Positions 20,103 through 29,180 of a stretch of DNA of 64,000 bases are shown one piece after another. The translations under genes and the position numbers were made by a program. Source of the DNA: Chitinivibrio alkaliphilus ACht1. GTDB lineage: Bacteria; Fibrobacterota; Chitinivibrionia; Chitinivibrionales; Chitinivibrionaceae. Below the pieces are notes generated by a model. The model worked only from the letters and a program-made list of their open reading frames with translations. It searched no databases and was not told where the DNA came from. Position 1 is the first letter of the stretch. Each line of letters opens with the position of its first letter. The stretch covers positions 18,669 to 82,668 of the forward strand of contig NZ_ASJR01000013.1 in the NCBI RefSeq assembly GCF_000474745.1. Reading direction: 5' to 3'.

Positions 20103-20839
20103 ATGAATTTTTTTACACAGTATGCAAAAGCAGCACGATGGAAGAAGAAGATAGATCGCTCACTCTGTCGTTTTGTTGGTGCTGATGTGCGTGCCTCGCA
20201 CAGAAAAAACGATGGCTCACTTCTTTTTGCATATGTTGAATCACATGTGCTCTCGCCACAGGGACAAACTCTTCCGGGCATTCTTTTTCTACGGGGCGAT
20301 GCGGTGGTTATTGTACCACATATTATTTGTAAAGAAGAGGGAAGGTCTTTCTTTCTCATGGTGAACCAGCGTCGTATTGCTGATGGGGAAGTTCATTGTG
20401 AATTTCCTGCAGGAATGCTTGATGATGAGGTGGACAATCCCCGTGGTGTTGCCTGTCGTGAGTTGGAGGAGGAGACAGGGATGTGCATCGGTGCAACAGA
20501 TCTCTTTTTATTGCACCATAAGCCTCTTTTTACCAGTCCGGGAGGAAGTGATGAGGCCGTATGGTTTTTGGTGTCACCCAAGAACTTTCCCGTCGTGAGT
20601 GCCGTGCTTTAGACAAGCGGAACATGGGAAATACTATGGAAGGAGAGGTTATTCACACAGAGCTTGTTTCACCCCAAGCGGTTATTTCCCGTGCTGTGTC
20701 ATTGCAGGTGCTCTGTGGCTACCAGTTGTTTAGATCTTTCTTTGAGAACGTTGCAGGAGAATCTCTCCAAGATAGAGTGCTCCTCCCCCAAGAGCAACAA
20801 AGAGGGTCGCACTATAAAACAAGGCCGCAAAAGCCATAA
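20103..20839 (+). CDS. Nudix hydrolase, ADP-sugar diphosphatase-like, apparent frameshift
   Basis: The N-terminal frame (20103-20612) holds a Nudix box, FPAGMLDD followed by RELEEETG, then TSPGGSDEAVWF. It resembles plant NUDT14-type ADP-sugar diphosphatases, including the odd spacing before RELEEETG. As read it stops at 20612. Adding one base to the T5 run at 20565-20569 continues it to 20839 with EGEVIHTELVSPQAV and LCGYQLF, the expected C-terminal part, for a total of about 245 residues. The restored 3' end overlaps the convergent membrane-protein gene by 110 bp. The likely start is ATG 20103, with AAGG upstream. Confidence 0.68.
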
Positions 20840-21677
20840 CTTGCGACACCGTGAGGTGCGGAAAAAACAGCAGGAACGTATACTCTCGTACACCGGCACC
20901 GTTTATGGTGAAGGGAATAAAGGTAAGCACTGTAATTATGGGGAGCACCATGAGCAAGTCGAGAAAGCCCATGGGGGCACCAATGAGAGCAAAGATGTAA
21001 AAGCTAATGCCAACCAGGAGAAGAAAAATACTGCACCCTAAAACAATGGTTAATGTAAGAATACCAGGGCAGCAAAGGTAGTGGCGAAGGCTTTTTTGCA
21101 TGGTGGCGATAATCTTTTGCGGGCGAACCCACGTGGCGGGAAGGAGCTTCTTATGCAAAGGAAAAAATAGAAAGAGGATAGATACTCCCAGCAGTGGATA
21201 GATGAGCACAAATATGCGTTGTGCCATGGGGGGGAGGTCTCGGTGAAGATCGGGAGAAAGTATCAATGAGAGTGCTCCCAGGGCTGCAAGAATTACAAAT
21301 CCCATGGCTCGGGCAAATAGTACCGACGTTGCTGCGTCAATTTTGGCTGTTTCATTTTGGGCAAGACGTGCTCCCTTAATAATATCCCCGCTTGCTGCAG
21401 AAGGAAGTATGGATTGAAAGAAAAATGCCGAGAAGTGAATACAGAAAAGACGGGCAAAGGACACCTGTCGTAAGGCCGTTTTTCGTAATATGCCATACCA
21501 CTTGACTACATGGAGAAACTGCATGAGAAACACAAGCATGATGAGTGACAGGAGTTGGAGAAAAGAGATTCCTCGAAGTGGTGAAATAATATCTTCTGAA
21601 CTTGTTTGTCCGAGAAGTATTGCAAGGAGAGTTATGGTGATAAGGAGTTTTACGAGGGTTGGTGTTTTACCCGTCAT
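20730..21677 (-). CDS. lysylphosphatidylglycerol synthase TM / UPF0104-like membrane protein
   Basis: 315 residues with about eight hydrophobic helices. The features GDIIKGARLA after FFFQSILPSAASG and the late FIPFTINGAGVREYTF are typical of the LPG_synthase_TM/AglD group. No soluble transferase domain is attached, so it is more likely a stand-alone flippase-like or lipid-linked protein than an aminoacyl-lipid synthase. Substrate unknown. It overlaps the restored Nudix end and lies upstream of no obvious operon partner. Confidence 0.75.
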   Translation of the reverse strand: MTGKTPTLVKLLITITLLAILLGQTSSEDIISPLRGISFLQLLSLIMLVFLMQFLHVVKWYGILRKTALRQVSFARLFCIHFSAFFFQSILPSAASGDIIKGARLAQNETAKIDAATSVLFARAMGFVILAALGALSLILSPDLHRDLPPMAQRIFVLIYPLLGVSILFLFFPLHKKLLPATWVRPQKIIATMQKSLRHYLCCPGILTLTIVLGCSIFLLLVGISFYIFALIGAPMGFLDLLMVLPIITVLTFIPFTINGAGVREYTFLLFFPHLTVSQVMAFAALFYSATLFVALGGGALYLGEILLQRSQRKI

Positions 21678-21787
21678 GGCGGAATTTCCTGGTAAAATGA
21701 TGTCTGAGAGCTGGGGAGAGTGTACTGATGCTCTGATATGGTTGTAGTGGTGTATTCTGTATCGCGTGGAGATGGTTTTCGAGTATT

Positions 21788-22759
21788 CTATAGGTTTTCA
21801 CGAAGGTTCCTCAAGGTTTCTCGATGTTTTTGCACCCATTCAATGCGCGCTTCATACTCAGAGGGAGAGTGTGAGAGTGCTTGACGAATTGTTTCTGCCG
21901 CTTGTGTTGTGTTTTCCTGTGCCATATAACTGCGGGAGATAATAACAGCAGCAGAGAGTATATCAGCTAAGTTTCGGGGTTCACGATGGGTCGCCTTCGT
22001 AATAAGTCTATAGCCCTTTTCAAGGGCTACCGTATAATTTCCCATATGATACGCAGCATTTGCCGCTGCACGAAGCATGAGTGTGTTGTGGGGGTATGTT
22101 TCCAGGGCCCGTTGTATCAGGGTGTATGCAGTGGTATACTCCTGTCGATCGTAATAAATCCAAAAGAGATTTTGCAAGGTAAACAAATGATGGATTGACG
22201 ATGATCGTCCCAAGGAGTGTAACGTCTCAAGGGGGACCTTGGGATTTCCCGTGAAGGGTACCCATCGAAGAGAAGTGGCGCTGTAATATTCATAGAGTGC
22301 ACGCGCTTCAACAAGGGGGTGTGGGGTAAATCCTTCTTTTTCCAGTTCACGCATGAGGTTGATTCCCCTGCGGCTTGCCTGTAATCCCCGTAGGGAACGC
22401 CCCTGTTTGAGATAGTGAAGTCCCTGCATGGAGAGAATGGAAGCTTTATAGAAGCGTTCGTCCTGGGTTGGGTCGGGAATATGCGCAAGGTGTGTGCGGG
22501 CTTTTTTGCAGAGCCCATGGAAAAAGGTTGACTCCGGGATGAACGATTCATAATCAATAATGCGTGCATTTTCAATGCTTACCAAATAGTACAGAGAATC
22601 GCTCGTACCCAAGGATTTTTCTGCAACCATATTTCGTGCACGTTCGTACTCTTGCTGCAGTAGATAATCGTATAAGAGGGAGTCCTGCGTGGACTCCATG
22701 GGGCCGGCCCAAAGGGGATTGAAGAGTATCCCCAGAAGTATGACGGAGACAATTACCAT
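21788..22759 (-). CDS. secreted TPR-like protein of unknown function
   Basis: 323 residues. The N-terminus (MVIVSVILLGILFNPLWAG) looks like a signal peptide. The rest is helical with TPR-like pairs, clearest at about 205-300 (AYTLIQRALETYPHN and LRAAANAAYHMGNYTVALE). The start overlaps the end of nadE by seven bases, so it is co-transcribed with nadE. I do not recognise a specific family. Confidence 0.7.
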   Translation of the reverse strand: MVIVSVILLGILFNPLWAGPMESTQDSLLYDYLLQQEYERARNMVAEKSLGTSDSLYYLVSIENARIIDYESFIPESTFFHGLCKKARTHLAHIPDPTQDERFYKASILSMQGLHYLKQGRSLRGLQASRRGINLMRELEKEGFTPHPLVEARALYEYYSATSLRWVPFTGNPKVPLETLHSLGRSSSIHHLFTLQNLFWIYYDRQEYTTAYTLIQRALETYPHNTLMLRAAANAAYHMGNYTVALEKGYRLITKATHREPRNLADILSAAVIISRSYMAQENTTQAAETIRQALSHSPSEYEARIEWVQKHRETLRNLRENL

Positions 22760-24396
22760 TCGTATTTGCTGACAATGGGAAATCGTCGTCCCATGCCAAA
22801 GGCTTTTGGGGTTACCTTTAATACTGGCGGAGCTTGGCGACGTTTATATTCATTTATTTGTAACGAACGAATTATCCAGTGCACAATTTGAGGGTCTATG
22901 CCTTTACTGATAAGATCTTCGCTTGACTGATCTTCTTCCAGCAAGGCAAAGAGCACTTCGTCAAGAAGATCGTAGGGAGGAAGGGTGTCCTGATCAAGTT
23001 GTTCTTCTCGTAATTCTGCTGAAGGGGGCTTGCTAAGGGTGTTTTCCGGGATACATTCTCCCATGGTGTTAAGGTGGTGTGCAAGGGCAAAGACTTCTGT
23101 TTTGTACAAGTCTGCCAATATGGAAAGAGCACCGTTCATATCGCCATAGAGCGTACAGTATCCCACGGCCATTTCGCTTTTGTTTCCCGTATTCAGTACA
23201 AGGGCCCCAAACTTATTTGCAAAGGCCATAAGAAGGGCCCCTCGAATCCGTGATTGTACATTTTCTTCTGCTGTATTTGGTGGAAATTCGGAGAAGTGAG
23301 GAGCGAGTTCCTCTTCAAAGGCGGTATGAATCTGGCCAATACTGATTTCTTCCATGGAGATACCGAGATTAGAGGCAAGGCTGCGTGAGTCATCTATCGA
23401 TCCGGGGGATGAGTATTTTGAGGGCATGGTAATGCCCCGCACATTTTCTTTTCCTAAGGCTTGCACAGCAAGGGCTGCTGTGACTGCAGAGTCAATTCCT
23501 CCAGATAGGCCAATGAAGGCATGCGTAAAGCCGCTTTTAGAGAAGTAGTCTTGAATACCCAGTACAAGAGCTTGGCGAAGCTCTTCGTAATCATCTGTAC
23601 GACTTGTGTGGATTGGTACCGTGTCTGTATCATTCATATCAACTATTTCAAGGGCTTCTTCAAAAAAGGGAAGACGGCTCATGCAGACACCATGGGCGTT
23701 AACTGCAGTGGAACCGCCATCAAAGATCAGTTCATCATTTGCGCCTACTGTATTTACCAAGATAAAGGGGATCTTTTCAGAACGGGCGTGATCTTGTATT
23801 ACGCGAAGACGCTGCTGCGATTTGTTACGGTAATAGGGAGATGCTGAGATATTGATGATGAGCTCTGCGCCACATTTTTTAAGCTCGTGTACGGGGTTTT
23901 GCTCATAGGTAAAGGAGTGGGTGTTTCGTGCCCACATATCTTCACAAATGGTGATACCGATGCGTGTATCCTTAAAAACAAAGGTGCCGTGTTCCGAGGC
24001 GGGTTCAAAGTATCGATGCTCATCAAAAACATCATAGCTGGGGAGGAGGCTCTTGTGCTGAGCAAAGAGTATCTTGCCGTTCATGATACACACTGCTGAA
24101 TTATAGAGTGCTCGTCCGTATGGACCGGTATTGGGGAGTATCGCTCCGGTGATAAGTGCTTTTTCCGGAATGCTTTTTGAGAGCATACACAGCCGATCCA
24201 GGGCGTATCCTGCTTGCTGAATAAACCACGTATGATCAAGGAGATCCCGTGGAGGATAGCCGGTGATAAAGAGTTCGGGAAACACAAAGAGATCGGCCCT
24301 GCGATAATTTATATTTTCGATGATTGCTTCGGCTTTTTTAAGGTTTCCCTCAATATCTCCGACAATGGGATTGAGTTGACACAAGGCAATTTTCAT
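22753..24396 (-). CDS. nadE: glutamine-dependent NAD+ synthetase
   Basis: 547 residues in two domains. The N-terminal nitrilase-type amidase has the triad Glu41 (FPELFITGYPP), Lys115 (AQHKSLLPSY) and Cys151 (GITICEDMW). The C-terminal synthetase has the pyrophosphatase loop LSGGIDSAVTAALA and NTGNKSEMAVGYCTLYGD. It makes NAD from deamido-NAD, ATP and glutamine. ATG 24396 matches the family N-terminus; another ATG four codons upstream is possible. The ribosome site (AGGGA) is rather distant. Confidence 0.95.
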   Translation of the reverse strand: MKIALCQLNPIVGDIEGNLKKAEAIIENINYRRADLFVFPELFITGYPPRDLLDHTWFIQQAGYALDRLCMLSKSIPEKALITGAILPNTGPYGRALYNSAVCIMNGKILFAQHKSLLPSYDVFDEHRYFEPASEHGTFVFKDTRIGITICEDMWARNTHSFTYEQNPVHELKKCGAELIINISASPYYRNKSQQRLRVIQDHARSEKIPFILVNTVGANDELIFDGGSTAVNAHGVCMSRLPFFEEALEIVDMNDTDTVPIHTSRTDDYEELRQALVLGIQDYFSKSGFTHAFIGLSGGIDSAVTAALAVQALGKENVRGITMPSKYSSPGSIDDSRSLASNLGISMEEISIGQIHTAFEEELAPHFSEFPPNTAEENVQSRIRGALLMAFANKFGALVLNTGNKSEMAVGYCTLYGDMNGALSILADLYKTEVFALAHHLNTMGECIPENTLSKPPSAELREEQLDQDTLPPYDLLDEVLFALLEEDQSSEDLISKGIDPQIVHWIIRSLQINEYKRRQAPPVLKVTPKAFGMGRRFPIVSKYEW

Positions 24397-24465
24397 ATGT
24401 ATATACATCCCTGTTGGTTTTTACTGTAAAATAATATACAGGACGGGTTTCTTAAAGGGGAAAGT

Positions 24466-25443
24466 ATGTGGAGTAGAAATCTTTTCATTCTTTTCGTCGT
24501 TCCTCTGTTTTTTCTTGGGTGCGGCATATTAGAGCCTTCTTCTGGCCATGATGATGAGAAAGAGCAGGAATACTCCTTCTTTGCAACGACCCCCTTTTTT
24601 GCACCAGCTCAGAAAGAAACGTCTCTTCTTACTCTCTACACATCGTCCGGAACATCTCTTCGTCTGTCATCAGGAGACCTTCTTCGTATCCGTTTCTTTG
24701 ATCACTCCTATGTATCCCGAGAAGATACAATCTCCATAAAGAGAGGGCAGAATCTTGATGCATTATTTACCCAGATTATCCAGGCAGTAGCCTCTCATGG
24801 CTATGAGCTTGCTCTTTCTTTGGAAGAAGGGGAGGTACAGGCAAAATTTTCTCCGGGAGATACCATCTATAATCTCACTGTGGAGAATCTGAGTGATCAT
24901 GTTTCTAAAAAGGAACTGCGCCGTACCCTTTATTGGAGCGGTACTCTTTGGGGAACCCGCGTAAGTGCCGGGAGATTGCTGAGTCCCGCTGCAAAGAGTG
25001 ATCTCCTTACAGAATTACGCGATCCTTACGGACGGCGTGTGGGGATCGAAGCCTTTGATACGATTTTTGTTATGGGAAGTATTTCAAATAAGGAGATTCC
25101 TCCCGGTGAATATCTTCTTCGTATAGACCCCCACGGCGGTGGAGAGACCGTAGAGGATCTCCATTTGCTGATTCGCACAGCCGCCTCTGCTGCAGGAAGC
25201 CGGGGATACTCCTTTGGCGTGGTATCCAGGAGCCCCCATGAGAGAACGGGAGCTTTTTATTTCCAGGCGCCCCATACAGATAGGTCAAAGGATTCCCTCG
25301 TGGTTTTTGCCAAGAAAGCACGTGGCGGCGGAGCTCTCTCCCCCGCCATATTTAATGATATGATGGTCTACGAGTACATCCCATGTGCCATCCCTGAGCT
25401 TAGGGATGGTATTTCTTCAGGGACGGTGCTTGACTGTTTATGA
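24466..25443 (+). CDS. lipoprotein with two repeated hook-like domains
   Basis: 325 residues. A lipobox ends at Cys19 (VVPLFFLGC), so it is probably lipid-anchored. The mature part holds two related copies. Copy A is at about 53-140 (SLLTLYTSSGTSLRLSSGD, then DALFTQIIQAVASHGYEL). Copy B is at about 169-285 (DLLTELRDPYGRRVGIEAFD, then EDLHLLIRTAASAAGSRGYSF). The pattern LL-x-LY-x2-G-x-x-L-x-L-x2-GD is reminiscent of a domain in FlgE-type flagellar hook proteins. AAAGGGG precedes the ATG. It is divergent from nadE, and its end overlaps dapA by 44 bp. Confidence 0.65.
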   Translation: MWSRNLFILFVVPLFFLGCGILEPSSGHDDEKEQEYSFFATTPFFAPAQKETSLLTLYTSSGTSLRLSSGDLLRIRFFDHSYVSREDTISIKRGQNLDALFTQIIQAVASHGYELALSLEEGEVQAKFSPGDTIYNLTVENLSDHVSKKELRRTLYWSGTLWGTRVSAGRLLSPAAKSDLLTELRDPYGRRVGIEAFDTIFVMGSISNKEIPPGEYLLRIDPHGGGETVEDLHLLIRTAASAAGSRGYSFGVVSRSPHERTGAFYFQAPHTDRSKDSLVVFAKKARGGGALSPAIFNDMMVYEYIPCAIPELRDGISSGTVLDCL

Positions 25444-26347
25444 GCTCAAGGAGTGATTCCCGGAGTATCTCACCATCCTCTGTTTCAAGAACGCTACAGA
25501 GGGGTTGATACAGCGGGCTATTGAAAAATGTACCCAAGGGTATTGGGTTTTTACGACTAAAACAGGCTTGTATCAAAGGAGTTAACTGAAACTGTAGCTC
25601 AAAGGCCTTTTCATGATTTCCCTGACGAGCTTCAGTAATAATTGTGTTCATCATGGTTAGGGCTTCGGGGATATTTGCCGTGGCTGATATAATCCCGGTT
25701 CCTCCGTCTCTTATGAGCTGTGCAAGGGAGTCGTCTTCTCCCGAAACAACCGAAAAGGGCATGTCCTCAGTTGCCTTGATAATATTTAAGGTGTCCTCGC
25801 GATGATCTCCCCCAATGGTAAAGTCAACGGCTTGTTTCAACCCGATAAATTGCGGGTTTTGCGCCAGATCTATTACCGTATCCGCTGTGATGTAACTATT
25901 TGTCCGTCCCGGAACATTGTACAGGACAATTTCTGCGCCTGTTTCCTCCGCAAGGGTTTCAAAATGTTTCTTTACACCGTACCGAGGAGGATTATTATAA
26001 TATCCGGTTACGCAGAGAACGGGGATACGTTTGATATCCATTATTTTATTAATAATACTCACTGATTCTCGGGTGCAGTTTGAACCGGCTCCTGCAATTA
26101 CTTCACATCGATCACCGATATAATCAACCACAAATCGGATAAAATCGAGGTGCTGTTTATGGCTTAAGGTTGCACTTTGTCCCGTTGTACCCACCGGAAC
26201 AATGCCACTGACTCCACTGGAGATAAGATCATCAATAATCAGTTTTGTTTTCTCATAATCTATGGAGTTGTACAGTCGTTTTTCACAATCATTTTTCAGG
26301 GGGGTGAAAAGTGCCGTATATACACCGGACAATCTTTTCGTAGCCAT
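25400..26347 (-). CDS. dapA: 4-hydroxy-tetrahydrodipicolinate synthase
   Basis: 315 residues, a TIM-barrel aldolase of the DapA/NAL group. It has GTTGQSATLS (usually GTTGE), LYNVPGRT with the catalytic Tyr143, and the Schiff-base Lys171 in FIGLKQAV. It would condense pyruvate and aspartate semialdehyde for lysine and diaminopimelate. The GTTGQ and LKQAV variants leave some doubt about substrate. A strong AGGAGG site precedes the ATG. Confidence 0.88.
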   Translation of the reverse strand: MATKRLSGVYTALFTPLKNDCEKRLYNSIDYEKTKLIIDDLISSGVSGIVPVGTTGQSATLSHKQHLDFIRFVVDYIGDRCEVIAGAGSNCTRESVSIINKIMDIKRIPVLCVTGYYNNPPRYGVKKHFETLAEETGAEIVLYNVPGRTNSYITADTVIDLAQNPQFIGLKQAVDFTIGGDHREDTLNIIKATEDMPFSVVSGEDDSLAQLIRDGGTGIISATANIPEALTMMNTIITEARQGNHEKAFELQFQLTPLIQACFSRKNPIPLGTFFNSPLYQPLCSVLETEDGEILRESLLELINSQAPSLKKYHP

Positions 26348-26396
26348 GCAGCCTCCTCTAAAGACAATGGGACAGGTATTAATTAGGGGTAATATA

Positions 26397-26430
26397 GTAA
26401 AAATTCTACCCCTGGGGGCAGAATTTTTAC
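26397..26430. terminator. long hairpin between ilvE and dapA
   Basis: GTAAAAATTCT and AGAATTTTTAC frame a CCCC/GGGG core, giving an almost continuous stem. It follows the ilvE stop on the minus strand and precedes dapA. The T-rich arms make it terminator-like, though no separate T tail is seen. Confidence 0.6.
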
Positions 26431-26449
26431 GTGAGGGCTCTGAGAACGG

Positions 26450-27471
26450 TTACAGGCGGTACATCCACTGATGAGGATCTTCCCGATCACCATACTGGAT
26501 ACCTTGTAGTTCTTCGTAGAGTTTTGTTAAGGTTTCTCCTGCCGTATCCGGTGTACCATAGGTGTAGGTGGTATCGCCATATACTATGGAGTACACTGGG
26601 GTTATGACTGCAGCGGTCCCACACGCACCAACTTCACGAAATCTGGTGAGTTCGTCCAAATGAACCGGACGTTTCTCTACACGCATTCCCATATCCTGTG
26701 CAAGGGTTTGCAGGGATACATTGGTGATGCTTGGTAATATCGAGGGAGATTTGGGGGTTACGTACGTGGCGTCATCGGTAATGCCGATAAAATTTGAGGT
26801 TCCAAATTCATCGATGTATTGATGGCTGGCAGAATCAAGATAGAGTGATATGGGATAGCCCCGCTTTTTTCCATAGAGGTCACCCATCATTCCTGCGGCG
26901 TAGTTGCCGCCGGCTTTAACATTGCCTACGCCGTGTGGAGCTGCTCGATCAAATTCGTCTTGGATACATGCCTGTACGGGGTAAAATCCGTCCTTATAAT
27001 ATGGGCCAACGGGCATACCGAGCATGTACAGATCATACTCATCGGCGGGTTGCACACCGATCCGCGGAGTTGTTCCTATGAGGAGAGGACGCACGTAGAA
27101 GCTTGCTCCTGTTCCGTAGGGAGGTATGTACGTACTATTATCCCGCGCCAGCAGGGTGAGGGCCTCAAGAAAAAGATCCTGAGGGACTTCTTCCATTAAG
27201 AGCCGTCGCGCAGAGGAGTTGAGTCGTTGTGCATTTTGATCAGGGCGAAAGGCGCTTACTGATCCATCTTTTTGGGTGAAAACTTTTAATCCTTCAAAGG
27301 CTTCCTGGCCGTAGTGCAGGGCAGTTGCGGCAACATGAAGGGAGATCATGGGATTGGTAACCCGCTCAGGAGCTTTCCACTCACCCTGTCGAAAGGAGAG
27401 TCGGTAGAATGAATCTGTTTCACTATAGGAAAATCCGAGTTCACTCCAGGGGATATTTTTTTGTCTGTCAT
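26450..27471 (-). CDS. ilvE: branched-chain amino acid aminotransferase, apparent frameshift
   Basis: The intact part (26450-27349) has the class IV PLP aminotransferase signatures TALHYGQEAFEGLKVF and NVKAGGNYAAGM (PLP lysine), and the late EVGACGTAAVITPV. The first 40 residues lie in another frame. Adding one base to the A7 run near 27456-27462 gives NIPWSELGFSYSETD and continues into the main frame, for 340 residues in total, the normal size of this BCAT group. ATG 27471 has AAGGAAG upstream and lies 10 bp after the cimA stop. It transfers amino groups to the branched-chain keto acids. Confidence 0.85.
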
Positions 27472-27481
27472 GGATACTTCC

Positions 27482-29083
27482 TTATGATCGAATAATATTT
27501 CGGTCTTTGAGTAGTTTGTACTTAATACTGTCAACCAAGGCAATCCAAGATGCTTCTATAATATTGCCTGAAACACCAATTGTTCCCCAACGATCATTCC
27601 CGTCGGTAGACTCAATGAGCACCCGGACCTTTGCTGCTGTTCCGGCACTGCCGGCAAGGACACGAACCTTGTAATCTTCAAGATGCATATGCGTTAATTC
27701 GGGGTATATCTCTGTTATTGCTTTTCGCAGGGCGTGGTTTAAGGCGTCAACCGGGCCATTTCCCTCTGCAGCGGTGTGCACCGTTTTCTCACAGCCTTTA
27801 ATGTTTTCAACAATTTTTATTGTTGCTTCAGATAAGGGGTGACCGTCACAGCGAACATCCTCAATGACACGAAACCCCTTAACAATAAAGGGGTCTTGAA
27901 AATCGCCCAGCTCTTTATGAACTAAGAGTTGGAATGTTCCATCAGCAGCTTCAAAGTGATATCCCTGTTGTTCCATCTCTTTAATGGTGTTCAAGAGCCG
28001 TTTTACTAAGGGGTCTTTTTTATCGATATCGGGACGAATACCCGTAAGTTTCTCGATAATTGTGCCGCTACCGGCCTGGTCTGATATCACAAAGTGGCGT
28101 TTGTTTCCCACGAGCTCTGGAGACATGTGCTCAAAGGCCTTCCGATTTTTTCGCACCCCATCAACATGGGCCCCGGCTTTATGGGAGAATGCCGCTTCAC
28201 CTACAAAGGGTGCACGAAAGTTGTATCCCGCATTTGCGATTTCTCCTACATAGATAGAGGTTTCACGCAGGCTTCTCATCTGTTCATCGGAAATAAGGTC
28301 ATACCCTTTTTTAATTTGTAGTGCTGGAATTATTGTGCAGAGATTGGCATTTCCGCACCGTTCTCCCAGCCCGTTAATTGTTCCCTGAATATGGGTTGCT
28401 CCAAGCTCTGCGCCGATAATTGAGTTGGCCTCAGCACAACCTGTATCGTTGTGAACATGTACCCCAAGGGGGGCAGAAACTTCCTGCTGTACAGCTTGCA
28501 CAATTCTGGTAAAATCACCCGGAAGGGTTCCACCGTTTGTGTCACAAAGTACCAGGCAGTGCGCGCCTGCTTCCTGAGCAGCCTGTAAAGATTTGATGGC
28601 GTAGTCGGGGTTGTTTAGATACCCGTCAAAAAAATGTTCAGCATCAAAAATGACTTCATCTTTATATCGTTTTAAGTGGGACACCGATTCATAAATCATG
28701 GTGAGATTTTCTTCTTCTGTACACCTGATAACATCATGGACATGGAGATCCCATGATTTCCCGTAGATTGTTGCTACGGGGGCATCTGCTTGAATAATAT
28801 CCGCGAGAAAGGGGTCCTTATCAACTGCGGTATGAGGTCGCTTGGTGCTGCCGAAAGCGGCTATCTTAGCAGATAGATTGAGTTTCTTTACTTCACGGTA
28901 AAACTTCGTATCAATCTCATTCGTGGGGTTGGGCCATCCGCCTTCAATATAGTGAAGTCCCAAGGCATCCAGTTTTTCAGAAATTTCAAGTTTGTCTTGC
29001 AACGAGAGGCCCAAGCCGATGGCTTGGTTTCCATCTCGGAGGGTCGTATCATATATGATTATATCGCTCTGTGTATTTGCCAT
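27482..29083 (-). CDS. cimA: citramalate synthase
   Basis: 533 residues of the LeuA/CimA family. The barrel begins IIIYDTTLRDGNQAIGL, with LCDTNGGTLPG, HVHNDTGCAEANS and the metal-site region GLGERCGNANL. The C-terminal regulatory dimer domain ends STDGNDRWGTIGVSGNIIEAS, typical of CimA-type enzymes. It condenses pyruvate and acetyl-CoA to citramalate, the threonine-independent route to isoleucine. Start ATG 29083 fits the family; ATG 29095 is an alternative. ilvE follows after 10 bp, consistent with one branched-chain operon. Confidence 0.9.
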   Translation of the reverse strand: MANTQSDIIIYDTTLRDGNQAIGLGLSLQDKLEISEKLDALGLHYIEGGWPNPTNEIDTKFYREVKKLNLSAKIAAFGSTKRPHTAVDKDPFLADIIQADAPVATIYGKSWDLHVHDVIRCTEEENLTMIYESVSHLKRYKDEVIFDAEHFFDGYLNNPDYAIKSLQAAQEAGAHCLVLCDTNGGTLPGDFTRIVQAVQQEVSAPLGVHVHNDTGCAEANSIIGAELGATHIQGTINGLGERCGNANLCTIIPALQIKKGYDLISDEQMRSLRETSIYVGEIANAGYNFRAPFVGEAAFSHKAGAHVDGVRKNRKAFEHMSPELVGNKRHFVISDQAGSGTIIEKLTGIRPDIDKKDPLVKRLLNTIKEMEQQGYHFEAADGTFQLLVHKELGDFQDPFIVKGFRVIEDVRCDGHPLSEATIKIVENIKGCEKTVHTAAEGNGPVDALNHALRKAITEIYPELTHMHLEDYKVRVLAGSAGTAAKVRVLIESTDGNDRWGTIGVSGNIIEASWIALVDSIKYKLLKDRNIIRS

Positions 29084-29180
29084 AGGTACCATCATCTGTA
29101 AAGGTAATATCTCCTCAAGTAATATACATATTTGTACAGGAAATAGAAGCAGAGTTTTTCCAGTTGTTTTGAGATAGACC

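Noticed and set aside
20664..21041. 125-residue basic frame
   Set aside because: Lies opposite the membrane-protein gene; composition is low-complexity and no start signal is seen.
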